Below are positions 16,598 to 26,082 of a DNA stretch of 64,000 nucleotides, piece by piece (the first letter of the stretch is position 1; each line of letters opens with the position of its first letter). The stretch comes from JANSWY01 sp965228955. Its GTDB lineage: Bacteria > Bacteroidota > Bacteroidia > Cytophagales > Cyclobacteriaceae. Both the position numbers and the translations under genes were made by a program. The notes beneath the pieces are model-generated. The model saw nothing but the letters and a program-made list of their open reading frames with translations, was not told the DNA's origin and did not search any database. The DNA is taken from the NCBI GenBank assembly GCA_965228955.1, contig OZ245848.1, positions 5,208,001 to 5,272,000 on the forward strand, in the 5' to 3' direction.

Positions 16598-19426
16598 ATG
16601 CTCAGATCTGTTCAAATCACATTATTGCTTGCTCTATTTTCGATTGCTCCCAATATCGTAAATTCACAAAATCTGCTTCAAAGAGCAGAACAAATAGCAA
16701 GTAACCGTCTTGCAAAGGAGGGTTCAAAAAAGCTTATTGCATTAGATTCGGTGGATTTCCAATTTGCAATTTCCATCAACCAAGGTGCGGGATTTTTTGA
16801 TATCGAGCAAAAAGGAGAAACCGGTTCAAAACTATTGTACAGTTTTAAGGAAGAAGCACAAAAAGAAACCTGGGAAAAACTTCGGGACACACTACGAATT
16901 GGTATTGGTATGTATAGTATCAGACGGTATGAGATGGCTGAACGGACCATTCGAAGAACCAAGAGCATGCTTGAACCATTAAAAACCCAGGATCATGCCT
17001 ACATGGTTTATCTGAGAACAGTTTCAAACTTGGGCCTCATTTTGATGACACAAGGTAAACTTGCAGAAGCAGATCAACATATTGCAAACGCAATTGAAAT
17101 GAGCGAGAACAGTGTAGGACCAGCAAGTGCTCCATTCATTGCAAACCTTAATAATAAGGCAAAGCTTTTGCAGCTCAACGGAAAATACACAGAAGCAGAG
17201 AAAGCATTTAACTACGCAATCCAATTAGCAGAAAAAGTTTTTGGAGGAGGAAAACAATTAGCTATTCTTCGAAACAATAAGGCGATGTTATATCAAGCAC
17301 TTGGTCAGTACGATGAAGCGATTGATGAAATGAATTTGGCAATTGAAGCAAGTAAAATCGCCCCAAAAAAGGTCCTTGAGGGTGAAAAATCATTTGATAA
17401 CAGAAAGTTCAATGCCAACATGGCGACACTCCTTCAGGCTTCTGGTCAGTATGAAAAATCGGAGCAGCTCTTTATTGAATTAAAAACCATCTACGAAAAC
17501 AGAAGGCAAACGAAAAATGCAGAATATGCAGGATTAATGAATCAACTGGGTTTGCTCTACATAGATATGGGCAAACTTGACCAGGCAAGAGCTCCTATTG
17601 TTAAATCACTTAATGTCTACAAAAAAAGATGGGGTGAAAACAACATCTACTTTGCAAGAACAGCGCTAGACCTTGGTAATCTTCATAGAATGCTAGGTCA
17701 GTATGAGGAAGCTGAAACATGGCTTAGTAAATCATACTCAATCAGGAAGCAACTACTGGCTCCTACTCACCCTGAGTATATAAGTACTCAGGAATCAATG
17801 GCAATATTGTACTGGAAAACAGGTAAAAAATCGAAAGCTTACGAACTATACAAAGACGTAATGGACAAAACCATCGATGTAATCAATGAGTTTTTTCCAC
17901 CTATGAGTGAATCTGAGAAGACAAAGTTCTGGGATATCACTTCACCAAGGTTTCAACGGTTTTACAACTTCGCCTTGGAAACTGTAGGCACCAACACATC
18001 CATTATGGAGGATGTTTACAACTATAATATGGTAACCAAAGGTCTTCTATTAAGTGCAACCAGTAAAGTAAGAAATTCAATCCTTCAAAGTGGTAATGAG
18101 CAACTTATCCAAGAATATCTGGAGTGGCAGGATCACAAAGAACAACTTGCGAGACTCTACAGCTATTCCAAAGGAAAGTTGAAATCCCAAAAAATAGATC
18201 TTGAGGCACTCGAAGAGGAAGCCAATGAAATGGAAAGAAAACTATCTGAAAAGTCATCAGAGTTTTCATCTGCTTTTACAATGTACAATAATGATTATAA
18301 GACAGTAATCAACCTACTTACTGAGCAGGAAACAGTAGTTGATATCATAAGAATTCGGAATTTTAAGCAGGAGTTTACAAATGAAATCAAATACCTGGCT
18401 CTAATCCTTAAAAAAGAGTCTGCTTCACCAGAGTATGTAGTGATTGAAGATGGAGAAAAACTAGAATTGAATTATGCAAAATATTATAGAAATGCCATTC
18501 ATTTTAAAATAGATGATGATGCATCATTCAAACAATTCTGGGAGAAGATAGAATCCAAAATCGCAGCAAAGAGCAAAGTGTTTTTATCCCCTGACGGTGT
18601 ATATAATCAGGTCAATATTAATACTTTGAAGTTACCAGATAATCAATATGTAATTAACAAACATGATTTGGTGATTATTGGAAATTCAAGAGATCTGGCA
18701 GATATAAAAGATAAGAATAGGGAAAGCCCTAACCAGGATGCATTCTTGTTAGGATTTCCTGAATATGGAACAACGGAAGTAGCAGTACTTCCAGGTACAA
18801 AGATTGAAATTGATGATATATCCGGCATTTTGGAATCAAATGGTTATAAGACTTTCCAGTATACAGAACATCAAGCCAATGAGACTTCAATTAAGCAAAT
18901 CAAAAGTCCTCAAATTGTACATATTGCTACACATGGTTATTTCAAGCAGGATGTCGAGGAAAAAGGATCAGTGTTTGGTATTAATACGGAAAATGCAGCT
19001 AATAACCCTTTATTAAGATCCGGATTGATTTTAGCAGGGGCAGGTAAATCATTAAGTGATACACTGGAAGCTGATATTAACAATCACGACAATGGGCTAC
19101 TAACCGCTTATGAAGCGATGAATCTGGACCTGGATGGAACAAGATTAGTTGTACTAAGTGCTTGCGAAACCGGATTGGGAGAAATTAAATCTGGTGAAGG
19201 GGTTTACGGGTTACAAAGAGCTTTTCAAGTAGCTGGAGCAGATGCATTAATCATGAGCCTATGGAAAGTAAGTGATGATGCTACACAGCAATTAATGACC
19301 AGTTTTTATAGTAACTGGACAGCCACCGGAGACAAACATGCAGCATTCCGTCAGGCACAAATTGACCTGATGGCTAAATACAAAGAACCTTATTTCTGGG
19401 GTGCTTTCGTTATGATTGGAGGTTAA
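16598..19426 (+). CDS. Exported TPR-CHAT protein (caspase-like peptidase domain)
   Basis: A 942-residue protein. It starts with a Sec signal peptide (to about residue 23, NIVNSQN). About eight tetratricopeptide repeats follow between roughly 100 and 440, with typical segments such as GKLAEADQHIANAIEM and GQYDEAIDEMNLAIE. A helical linker (470-580) leads to a C-terminal CHAT domain (about 640-942). The caspase-like dyad is His779 in HIATHGYF and Cys856 in LSACETGLGE, followed by GLQRAFQVAGADALIMSLWKV. CHAT domains are cysteine peptidases related to separase and caspases; most described ones are cytosolic, so an export signal is notable. The convergent PorE-like gene abuts its stop codon. Substrate unknown. 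Confidence 0.92.
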   Translation: MLRSVQITLLLALFSIAPNIVNSQNLLQRAEQIASNRLAKEGSKKLIALDSVDFQFAISINQGAGFFDIEQKGETGSKLLYSFKEEAQKETWEKLRDTLRIGIGMYSIRRYEMAERTIRRTKSMLEPLKTQDHAYMVYLRTVSNLGLILMTQGKLAEADQHIANAIEMSENSVGPASAPFIANLNNKAKLLQLNGKYTEAEKAFNYAIQLAEKVFGGGKQLAILRNNKAMLYQALGQYDEAIDEMNLAIEASKIAPKKVLEGEKSFDNRKFNANMATLLQASGQYEKSEQLFIELKTIYENRRQTKNAEYAGLMNQLGLLYIDMGKLDQARAPIVKSLNVYKKRWGENNIYFARTALDLGNLHRMLGQYEEAETWLSKSYSIRKQLLAPTHPEYISTQESMAILYWKTGKKSKAYELYKDVMDKTIDVINEFFPPMSESEKTKFWDITSPRFQRFYNFALETVGTNTSIMEDVYNYNMVTKGLLLSATSKVRNSILQSGNEQLIQEYLEWQDHKEQLARLYSYSKGKLKSQKIDLEALEEEANEMERKLSEKSSEFSSAFTMYNNDYKTVINLLTEQETVVDIIRIRNFKQEFTNEIKYLALILKKESASPEYVVIEDGEKLELNYAKYYRNAIHFKIDDDASFKQFWEKIESKIAAKSKVFLSPDGVYNQVNINTLKLPDNQYVINKHDLVIIGNSRDLADIKDKNRESPNQDAFLLGFPEYGTTEVAVLPGTKIEIDDISGILESNGYKTFQYTEHQANETSIKQIKSPQIVHIATHGYFKQDVEEKGSVFGINTENAANNPLLRSGLILAGAGKSLSDTLEADINNHDNGLLTAYEAMNLDLDGTRLVVLSACETGLGEIKSGEGVYGLQRAFQVAGADALIMSLWKVSDDATQQLMTSFYSNWTATGDKHAAFRQAQIDLMAKYKEPYFWGAFVMIGG

Positions 19427-21415
19427 TTACTTTCCAGTAGATTCACCCTCATCGTCATCATCAAAATAGCGATCAGTTTCATCGTAATCAGCATCATTCT
19501 CAATTTCCTGATTGTATCTGGTTACTTTGAATTCTGTCCTACGATTGACCTGGTGCTCTTCTTCTGTTTTGGCGTTTTTGATGATTAGTTGCGTTTCACC
19601 ATAACCTTTGGCAGTAATTCTCTCGGAATCTACTCCTTTTGATATGATATAATCAACTGCTGATTTTGCCCTTTTTTGTGATAGGTCCAAATTGTAATCA
19701 TCACCAGCTCGTGTATCTGTATGAGAGCTTAATTCAATACTAATATCCGGATTGTCCATCATTATCGTAACCAGCTTATCTAACTCAAGCGCCGCATCTG
19801 ACCGGATATTCCATTTGTTGAAATCGTAATAGATATTCTCCATCACAATAGTCTTATCAATCACGATTGGATCGAGGTTTATTTTTGCCTCAAAAGTGAT
19901 GTTTGTTACAAGTTTGGTAAGGGTTGATTTATCCACAGATTTCCCAATTGTAGTGAAGTCTTGCCTGGTAGTGAAATAGCTATTCTTTTCACCAATCAAA
20001 TCATAATCTTCTTCAGGGTAAACTTTGAACTGAAACTTCCCGTCAACCCCTGTAAAAGTCTCATCCAGGATTTCTTCATCCGCACCAACCAGGGTAACTT
20101 TTGAATTTGGAAGTACTACTTCGTTTCCTCCATCATCTAATGTAACAGTCACGCCTGTGAGGTAGTAATTAACAATTTTCAAATTAGGATCATCATTGAC
20201 ATAGGTGTAGATATCATCATCACCTTTTCCACCTTTTCTGTTAGAACTGAAGAATCCTTTGGTCACATTAAACTCATGATAACCAAAGTCATCCGAAGGA
20301 GAATTAATTGGAGACCCAAGATTTTTTACTGTTGTAATTCCCTTTGCTCTGGTAGCTTCAAAAATGTCAAGCTGACCGAAACCTGCATGTCCATCTGAAG
20401 AGAAGTATAATTTGCCAGCATCGGAAACATATGGGAACATTTCGTTTCCAGGGGTATTAATTGCGTCTCCCAAATTCCTTACATCAACCCATCTACCTCT
20501 TCTATTTAGTTTTGCCACATAGATATCAGATCCTCCATAACCACCTTTTCTTGTAGAAGAAAAATACAAAGTTCTTCCATCCGGACTTAATGCTGGAGAA
20601 GAATCCCACTCTCTTGGATCGCAGATATTTAATATTCTTGGCTCAGACCATTTACCGTTTCTATATCTGGTAAAATAAAGGTTTACATCATCAGCTCCAT
20701 TCGCTTTTCCGGGGTTACCTTTTGCAAAAATGATTGATGTCCCGTCCTTAGATATAGCAATGGAACCTTCATTCGTGTTGGGATCATTAAATGTTGGTGG
20801 TAATGCCGCAAGTGTACTTAAGTTAACTTTTGCTCCCTTTGACTCAACCTCATAAATTCTAGTAAATGGAGTTCCTGTTGCTAAATAAATCTTACCTCCA
20901 TCACGATTGGAAGTGAAGTAAATTTTACCGTTGTTGTAGATTGGTGAATATTCAATCCCAGGAGTGTTTATATCACTTAAATTCTTTACTCTATAGTAGG
21001 TTCCCTTCGCAATTAATTCTTCCAATTCCAGGAGACCATTTAGTTCACCCTGGGCTAGTTTCAAAACATGCTCATCTTCACCTATACTTAGATATTCTTC
21101 CAATACTTTTTCTGCTTCCTTATATTGCTCATTAGCTTCCAACGCCTGGGCGTAATGCAAATAAGCGATCTCATGGTGAGCATGGCCTTCAACTGCTTTT
21201 TTGAAATATGGTGTTGCTTGTTTTAGCCGGTTTGATTTTCGGTAGGCTTCTGCTATGAAGAAGTTCTCATCTGCAGTGTGTTCACCTTTATCTTTTAGTT
21301 TGTTTATAACCAGATCGTAATGACCTTTATTGAATTGCTTCTCAATTTTTCCTGTTGTACTGCAACCGAATGAAATAATAACAATCGCAAGAATGGTAAA
21401 AATGCTGCTTCTCAT
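19427..21415 (-). CDS. porE: OmpA-family lipoprotein with TPR, PD40 propeller and CRD (PorE-like, T9SS)
   Basis: A 662-residue lipoprotein (lipobox SFGC, Cys18). The order is TPR-like repeats (about 28-125), a WD40-like PD40 beta-propeller (about 150-405, repeats such as SPALSPDGRTLYFSS and LYFSSDGHAGFGQ), a carboxypeptidase-regulatory-like fold (about 415-500) and an OmpA-like peptidoglycan-binding domain (about 530-645; SSHTDTRAGDDYN...LSQKRA). This four-domain order is that of PorE, an outer-membrane lipoprotein that ties the type IX secretion apparatus to peptidoglycan. Bacteroidota often carry several paralogues, so the PorE identity is likely rather than certain. An acidic tail (DDDDEGES) ends the protein. 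Confidence 0.82.
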   Translation of the reverse strand: MRSSIFTILAIVIISFGCSTTGKIEKQFNKGHYDLVINKLKDKGEHTADENFFIAEAYRKSNRLKQATPYFKKAVEGHAHHEIAYLHYAQALEANEQYKEAEKVLEEYLSIGEDEHVLKLAQGELNGLLELEELIAKGTYYRVKNLSDINTPGIEYSPIYNNGKIYFTSNRDGGKIYLATGTPFTRIYEVESKGAKVNLSTLAALPPTFNDPNTNEGSIAISKDGTSIIFAKGNPGKANGADDVNLYFTRYRNGKWSEPRILNICDPREWDSSPALSPDGRTLYFSSTRKGGYGGSDIYVAKLNRRGRWVDVRNLGDAINTPGNEMFPYVSDAGKLYFSSDGHAGFGQLDIFEATRAKGITTVKNLGSPINSPSDDFGYHEFNVTKGFFSSNRKGGKGDDDIYTYVNDDPNLKIVNYYLTGVTVTLDDGGNEVVLPNSKVTLVGADEEILDETFTGVDGKFQFKVYPEEDYDLIGEKNSYFTTRQDFTTIGKSVDKSTLTKLVTNITFEAKINLDPIVIDKTIVMENIYYDFNKWNIRSDAALELDKLVTIMMDNPDISIELSSHTDTRAGDDYNLDLSQKRAKSAVDYIISKGVDSERITAKGYGETQLIIKNAKTEEEHQVNRRTEFKVTRYNQEIENDADYDETDRYFDDDDEGESTGK

Positions 21416-21458
21416 AATATCTATCTAATAGAAATAAACATTCAAGGATATCAATCCC

Positions 21459-21944
21459 CTATACAAAGTACCGCTTGAGCCAGGAACTCCCTGCCTCAAC
21501 CTGCCAACTTTCTTTAAGTTCTCCTACATCTTTAACGAGATTATTGAAAGTTAGTGTATTCTGTGAGATACGACCAGAACTTATATTACTTTTCAGTTCA
21601 TTCATTGGTAATAAAAATACTTCATCATCATTTATGAATGCAATCTGGGTTCTCTCAAAGAAAGACACACCCAAGTGCTGTTCTAGTTGCCTGATGATTT
21701 CAACTGATGAATCTATAGAACATCCTGAAGCTGCATTGAAACCCTCATCAACTGTTAATACCACAAACTGATTCTTGTAAACCAAGTAAGAACTTTGCAA
21801 TGGTGCCCCGTGAGCGGCCCACTGCTCACAGAAGTTTTTCAGATTTTGACTGATAACAGCTACTTCTTGCTCACTTAGTCTCCTGTTGGATTGATAGACC
21901 CAAACCCTTGCTTTTGGATCCATATCATCGAAATTCAAATACAT
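21459..21944 (-). CDS. Conserved Bacteroidota protein of unknown function (often mislabelled ABC transporter ATPase)
   Basis: A 161-residue soluble protein with no signal peptide. It starts MYLNFDDMDPKARVWVYQSN and contains FCEQWAAHG, FVVLTVDEG and SGCSIDSSVEII, with a spaced Cys and His. This matches a small family that I recall being labelled 'ABC transporter ATPase' in Bacteroidota. No Walker A, Walker B or signature motif is present, so that name is not supported. It lies 43 bp upstream of porE on the same strand, and divergent from the response regulator. Function unknown. Confidence 0.82.
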   Translation of the reverse strand: MYLNFDDMDPKARVWVYQSNRRLSEQEVAVISQNLKNFCEQWAAHGAPLQSSYLVYKNQFVVLTVDEGFNAASGCSIDSSVEIIRQLEQHLGVSFFERTQIAFINDDEVFLLPMNELKSNISSGRISQNTLTFNNLVKDVGELKESWQVEAGSSWLKRYFV

Positions 21945-22053
21945 GCCAATGCTACTTTTTGAATGAGAACATAAAACTAGTAATTTAAGTTTAAACTAAG
22001 CCTATATGATTTTTTGCCGTAATCTGTAATGGGAGAGACACCCGATATAGTTT

Positions 22054-22070
22054 GTGATACTTTCGTGATA
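22054..22070 (+). promoter_or_regulatory. 11-bp-period direct repeat upstream of the response regulator
   Basis: GTGATA at 22054-22059 recurs exactly at 22065-22070. The two half-sites are 11 bp apart, the spacing bound head-to-tail by OmpR/PhoB-family dimers. A near-identical element lies upstream of the lipoprotein at 26147. The site ends 23 bp before the regulator's ATG. Alternative reading: its core TACTTTCG resembles a -7 promoter box with one mismatch. Confidence 0.55.
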
Positions 22071-22093
22071 AAAGGCGATTAATTTTGAAATGT

Positions 22094-22810
22094 ATGAAAA
22101 GAGTACTGCTTGTAGAGGATGATGTTCACATCCGGGATTTGCTGGAGATACATTTAAAAGATCTTGGATGCCATCTTACTACTCAAACTGATGGACTAAA
22201 AGGATTGAACACGGCTCTAACAGACCCTTTTGATCTAATTGTTCTGGATATAATGCTTCCAAACATGGATGGGTTGGAAATCTGCCGTAAGCTAAGAGCT
22301 GAAAAAATTGCTACCCCAATATTGATGCTGACAGCCAGATCTGAAGAAATCGACAAAATCCTTGGTTTAGAAACAGGTGCAGATGATTATCTAACTAAAC
22401 CATTTAGTGTTAGAGAATTTATTGCCAGAGTAAAAGCAATATTCAGGAGAGTAGAATTACTCACTACTAAAGATACCCCCCAGGAGAGCGCATTAAAATT
22501 CGGAGACCTTGAAATAGATAAGGGAAAAAGAAAAGTTTCATTGGGTTCCAGTAGAATAGAGTTGACTCCAAAAGAGTTTGACTTGCTGGCCCTACTTGCT
22601 TCCCATCCTGGAAGAAGCTACAGTCGAGAACAATTACTAAGCCTAATCTGGGGATATGAGTTTAGCGGTTATGAACACACTGTTAATTCTCACATCAACA
22701 GGCTAAGAGCTAAAATAGAACCTGACGTCAATAACCCAACTTTTATCATGACTACATGGGGTATTGGCTATAGATTCAATGATGAACTTCAAATCAATCA
22801 GGAATCATGA
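22094..22810 (+). CDS. Response regulator, OmpR/PhoB family
   Basis: A 238-residue regulator. The receiver domain covers about 1-120, with the acidic pocket EDD at 8-10, the phospho-acceptor Asp52 (VLDIMLP) and Lys in LTKPF near 103. A winged-helix DNA-binding domain follows at about 135-232 (LTPKEFDLLALLASHPG, SREQLLSLIWGYEF, VNSHINRLRAKIE, TTWGIGYRF). An in-frame TTG nine bases earlier exists, but the ATG at 22094 gives the normal MKRVLLVEDD start. It overlaps the histidine kinase gene by 4 nt. A GTGATA direct repeat upstream may allow autoregulation (inference). Confidence 0.95.
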   Translation: MKRVLLVEDDVHIRDLLEIHLKDLGCHLTTQTDGLKGLNTALTDPFDLIVLDIMLPNMDGLEICRKLRAEKIATPILMLTARSEEIDKILGLETGADDYLTKPFSVREFIARVKAIFRRVELLTTKDTPQESALKFGDLEIDKGKRKVSLGSSRIELTPKEFDLLALLASHPGRSYSREQLLSLIWGYEFSGYEHTVNSHINRLRAKIEPDVNNPTFIMTTWGIGYRFNDELQINQES

Positions 22811-24285
22811 AAAATTCAATTTTTAAAGACTATTTATTCTGGAAAATATCTGCTACGTTCCTGGTGATTCTGGTAGCAGTAGGACTTGCTTACATGTATA
22901 TCATCACGGATGCATTAGATCAAAATTTCCATGAAAGAAACCAAAGGTTAAATGCCAAAATGGCTGCTCATATCATTGAGGAAGTAAAACCTTTCCTAAA
23001 TGGTGAAATCACGGAGGATGCAACAAGTGAAATCATGCATCACATGATGGCCATAAACCCAAGTATTGAAGTATATCTTCTAGATCCTCAAGGAAATATT
23101 CTGAAATATGTCGCTCCGTACAAGAAGGTAAAACTGGAAGTTGTAAGTCTCGCTCCAATTTCAGACTTCATCGCTAGCGACGGTCAGCAATGTATTCTTG
23201 GAGATGATCCAAGAAACCCGGGACGTACAAAAGTTTTCTCAGCTGCACCTGTATATGAAGATGAAGAATTGATAGGGTATGTTTATGTTATTCTTGCCGG
23301 AGAAGAATTTGACACTGTAAACGCTACGGCAAAAAGTACACTACTCTGGGATCTGGGATTAAAGTCTGTTGGGTTTACACTTTTAGTAGCATTTCTGATT
23401 GGTTTAACTGCCATTTGGTTTATCACCAAGAATCTAAGGCACATACGTCAGGCATTTAGAAACTTCCAGAATGGTGATATGAATGCGCGTATTTCCAATC
23501 AATTTGGAAAAGGAGAACTATCTGAATTAGCTGACACTTTCAACGAGATGGCTGATACCATTCAAGGCAACATTGAACATCTGAAATCAATGGAAAACCT
23601 AAGAAGAGAATTAGTCGGTAATGTCAGTCATGATTTGAGAACTCCTCTTGCAGTAATTCATGGTTATATCGAAACACTGATCATGAAAAAAGATGAGTAT
23701 TCCGCTGATGAAAGAGATAAGTATCTGGGTGTAATTCTTGAGAGTACCGAGAAGCTTAAAAAACTGGTTGAAGAATTGTTCGAATTATCGAAACTGGAAG
23801 CAAAACAAATTACTCCTAAAAAGGAACCATTCTACATCAATGAATTGATCCATGACATCATTCATAAATACGAACTAATCATTTCAGAGAAAGGAATAAG
23901 CATTGAACCAATCTTCAAGAAGAATATATCCTTGGTTCATGCTGATCTTGGATTGATAGAAAGAGTGCTTCAAAACTTAATTGATAATGCTATCAAGTTC
24001 ACTCCAGAAGGAGGCAGAATCACACTGGAAACAAATGATCTCGATCGCTATGTGGAAATCCGGGTTACTGATACTGGTAAAGGTATTCCTCAGGAGCAAA
24101 TCCCGTTTGTATTCGACAGATATCATATTGGCGACAAACGATTGAGTTTAGACAACAATAGTACAGGACTTGGGTTAGCCATAGTGAAGAAAATACTTGA
24201 AATACATGATGCCACCATTCAGCTTACTTCGAAGCTCAACAAAGGCACCACATTTGCATTTGAATTACCATATTATACTAAGTAG
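22807..24285 (+). CDS. Sensor histidine kinase with HAMP domain
   Basis: A 492-residue kinase. It has a first membrane helix (about 11-33), a periplasmic sensing region (about 34-176), a second helix (about 180-202) and a HAMP linker (about 203-255). HisKA with phospho-acceptor His275 (NVSHDLRTP) comes next, then a HATPase domain with N box NLIDNAIKFTPEGG, G1 DTGKGIP and G2 NSTGLGLAI. The periplasmic domain contains CILGDDPRNPGRTKVFSAAPV and a terminal YVYVILAGEEF; I cannot name its ligand. It is co-transcribed with the regulator (4-nt overlap) and is followed after 1 nt by an Ig-like lipoprotein, so the operon probably continues. Confidence 0.94.
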   Translation: MKNSIFKDYLFWKISATFLVILVAVGLAYMYIITDALDQNFHERNQRLNAKMAAHIIEEVKPFLNGEITEDATSEIMHHMMAINPSIEVYLLDPQGNILKYVAPYKKVKLEVVSLAPISDFIASDGQQCILGDDPRNPGRTKVFSAAPVYEDEELIGYVYVILAGEEFDTVNATAKSTLLWDLGLKSVGFTLLVAFLIGLTAIWFITKNLRHIRQAFRNFQNGDMNARISNQFGKGELSELADTFNEMADTIQGNIEHLKSMENLRRELVGNVSHDLRTPLAVIHGYIETLIMKKDEYSADERDKYLGVILESTEKLKKLVEELFELSKLEAKQITPKKEPFYINELIHDIIHKYELIISEKGISIEPIFKKNISLVHADLGLIERVLQNLIDNAIKFTPEGGRITLETNDLDRYVEIRVTDTGKGIPQEQIPFVFDRYHIGDKRLSLDNNSTGLGLAIVKKILEIHDATIQLTSKLNKGTTFAFELPYYTK

Positions 24286-24286
24286 T

Positions 24287-25216
24287 ATGAAATACAAAAT
24301 ATTCTATCTAATCCCTCTAATATTGGCCTCCTGCATAGGCACAGACGTATTAGACGATGTTATCGTAGCAGAAACCTTAACAATATCTCAGGAGTCAGTT
24401 ATCCTTCAAATAGGAGAAACTGAGTCTATATCAGCAAATTATACTAATCAGTATGGTATTGATGAAGATGTGAGTCTAATGTGGAATACTACTGATGGCT
24501 CAGTGGCTTCTGTAAATGATCAAGGTATAGTTACTGCTTTGGCTAGAGGCCAGGTAAATGTCACTGCCAGTTACAATTCAGTAATGTCAGATCCTGTGAT
24601 GGTTACTATTGTTGAAGATATAAATGATGTTGCGGAGGTACGAATAAGCGCTCCAATGAGCATGCTTGTAATTGGTGAATCAATTCAATTGTCAGTTGCG
24701 GCATTCAATGTGCTGGAAGAAGAAATATCAACAGCTGATGTTGTATGGAGCGTGAGTGACGAGACTGTTGCAACTATTACTCAAACCGGATTACTAACAG
24801 GTGTAAGTGACGGAGAAGTAGAAGTGACAGCCACAATCGATGGTGTGCAAAGTTTGTCTTTAACGGTAACTGTTGGAAGCGATATTAGAACTGCAACATT
24901 CTCTGGTGCAAACGGATATAACTCGTCAGGAACAGCAATGTTATTTGCCGATGAGGGTGGAGATATAATATTAGAATTGAGTGATGATTTTTCTGCAGAC
25001 TTTGCTTTGGGAACATTTATCTACCTGGCGAATTCTACCAGTGGCTCTGAAGTAAGAGGAGGAGGCCTAGAGCTCAGAGAAATAACTTCTGGAGGGGCTC
25101 ACACTTTCAACGTCACTGAAATTGACGCATCGGTCGATTTAGACACTTACAGATATGTAATTGTGCTGTGTAAACCTGCAGCAATAACTTTTGGTCTTGC
25201 AGATTTTAACGAATAA
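24287..25216 (+). CDS. Lipoprotein with two bacterial Ig-like (BIG2) domains
   Basis: I start this 309-residue protein at the ATG at 24287, one base after the kinase stop. The in-frame upstream ATG at 24197 lies inside the kinase gene and gives no signal peptide, whereas residues 1-16 from 24287 form a lipoprotein signal (LIPLILASC, Cys16). Two BIG2-type repeats follow (about 28-115 and 118-200), each with the typical W-x(n)-VASV / VATIT ... GxVTALxxGxxxVTA pattern. A separate beta-rich C-terminal domain lies at about 205-309. BIG2 domains are structural or adhesive modules of cell-surface proteins. It is co-oriented with the two-component system and the next outer-membrane gene (2 bp gap). 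Confidence 0.85.
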   Translation: MKYKIFYLIPLILASCIGTDVLDDVIVAETLTISQESVILQIGETESISANYTNQYGIDEDVSLMWNTTDGSVASVNDQGIVTALARGQVNVTASYNSVMSDPVMVTIVEDINDVAEVRISAPMSMLVIGESIQLSVAAFNVLEEEISTADVVWSVSDETVATITQTGLLTGVSDGEVEVTATIDGVQSLSLTVTVGSDIRTATFSGANGYNSSGTAMLFADEGGDIILELSDDFSADFALGTFIYLANSTSGSEVRGGGLELREITSGGAHTFNVTEIDASVDLDTYRYVIVLCKPAAITFGLADFNE

Positions 25217-25218
25217 TC

Positions 25219-26070
25219 ATGAAACTTAAGAACATACTTTCAATCATTATCCTGATTGTAATTACTTCATCAGCAACTTATGCAGGTGGTGGATGGCCTC
25301 AGCCTAAAGGACATGGCTTTTTCAAATTGTCACAATCCATGATTATAGCCGATCAGTTTTTTAACCCAGCTGGTGACATTGTGGATATCACAACAATCAG
25401 CATTTATTCAACTGCGGTTTATGGCGAATATGGTTTCTCCGATAGAGTTACTGGAGTATTTCATGTGCCGTTTTTTGTAAGAAGCACTCTGAATGAAGTT
25501 AGAAGAAGACAATCAGGCACAATTGAACCAGGGGATGAGGTGAATGCTTTAGGTGATCCAATACTGGGATTGAAGTATGCACTTACAAAAGATAAATGGC
25601 TTGCCTTGAGTGCTACTGTCTCAGTTGGCATTCCTCTTGGAGAAACAGAAGGTGGTGATTCAAGAATTTTGCAGACGGGTGATGGAGAATTCAACCAAAT
25701 GATCATGATAGATGCCAGTCATTCATTTTATCCTAAGCCTTTCTACTCTACGGTTTCTGTCGGATTTAATAATCGTACAAACGGATTTTCGGAAGAATTC
25801 AGATATGGGTTTGAAATTGGATATACAGGAATCAAGAACCTAATTGCAGTATTAAAAATTAACGGTGTTGAATCTTTCAATAACGGAGATACAGTTACTG
25901 CAGGAAACGGAATATTTGCCAACAACACTGAATTCCTTGGAGTCACTCCGGAAATCAATTACAATTTGAATGATAAGTGGGGTGTTTCTGTTTCAGCAGG
26001 TTTCGCTCCTTATGCAAAAAGAATACTTGCAGCCCCAAATTATTCGGCCGGAGTGTATTTGCAATTATAA
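25219..26070 (+). CDS. Outer-membrane beta-barrel protein, unknown function
   Basis: A 283-residue protein with a signal peptide (about 1-21). The mature N-terminus is GGGWPQPKGHGFFKLSQ, a pattern I have seen in Bacteroidota barrel proteins annotated only as hypothetical or putative transporter. The remainder alternates polar and hydrophobic residues with many Gly and aromatic residues and ends NYSAGVYLQL. It starts 2 bp after the Ig-like lipoprotein, so it is in the same operon as the two-component genes. It could be the outer-membrane anchor or channel for that lipoprotein (inference only). Confidence 0.82.
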   Translation: MKLKNILSIIILIVITSSATYAGGGWPQPKGHGFFKLSQSMIIADQFFNPAGDIVDITTISIYSTAVYGEYGFSDRVTGVFHVPFFVRSTLNEVRRRQSGTIEPGDEVNALGDPILGLKYALTKDKWLALSATVSVGIPLGETEGGDSRILQTGDGEFNQMIMIDASHSFYPKPFYSTVSVGFNNRTNGFSEEFRYGFEIGYTGIKNLIAVLKINGVESFNNGDTVTAGNGIFANNTEFLGVTPEINYNLNDKWGVSVSAGFAPYAKRILAAPNYSAGVYLQL

Positions 26071-26082
26071 GTTTAAACTTCT

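Noticed and set aside
16598..21415. CHAT protein and neighbours as a CHAT-based defence (gasdermin or type III CRISPR-like) system
   Set aside because: The protein is exported, no gasdermin, Cas or effector gene is near, and the neighbour is a T9SS lipoprotein.
24197..24286. Extended N-terminus for the Ig-like lipoprotein
   Set aside because: These codons lie inside the kinase gene in another frame; the ATG at 24287 gives a proper lipoprotein signal.
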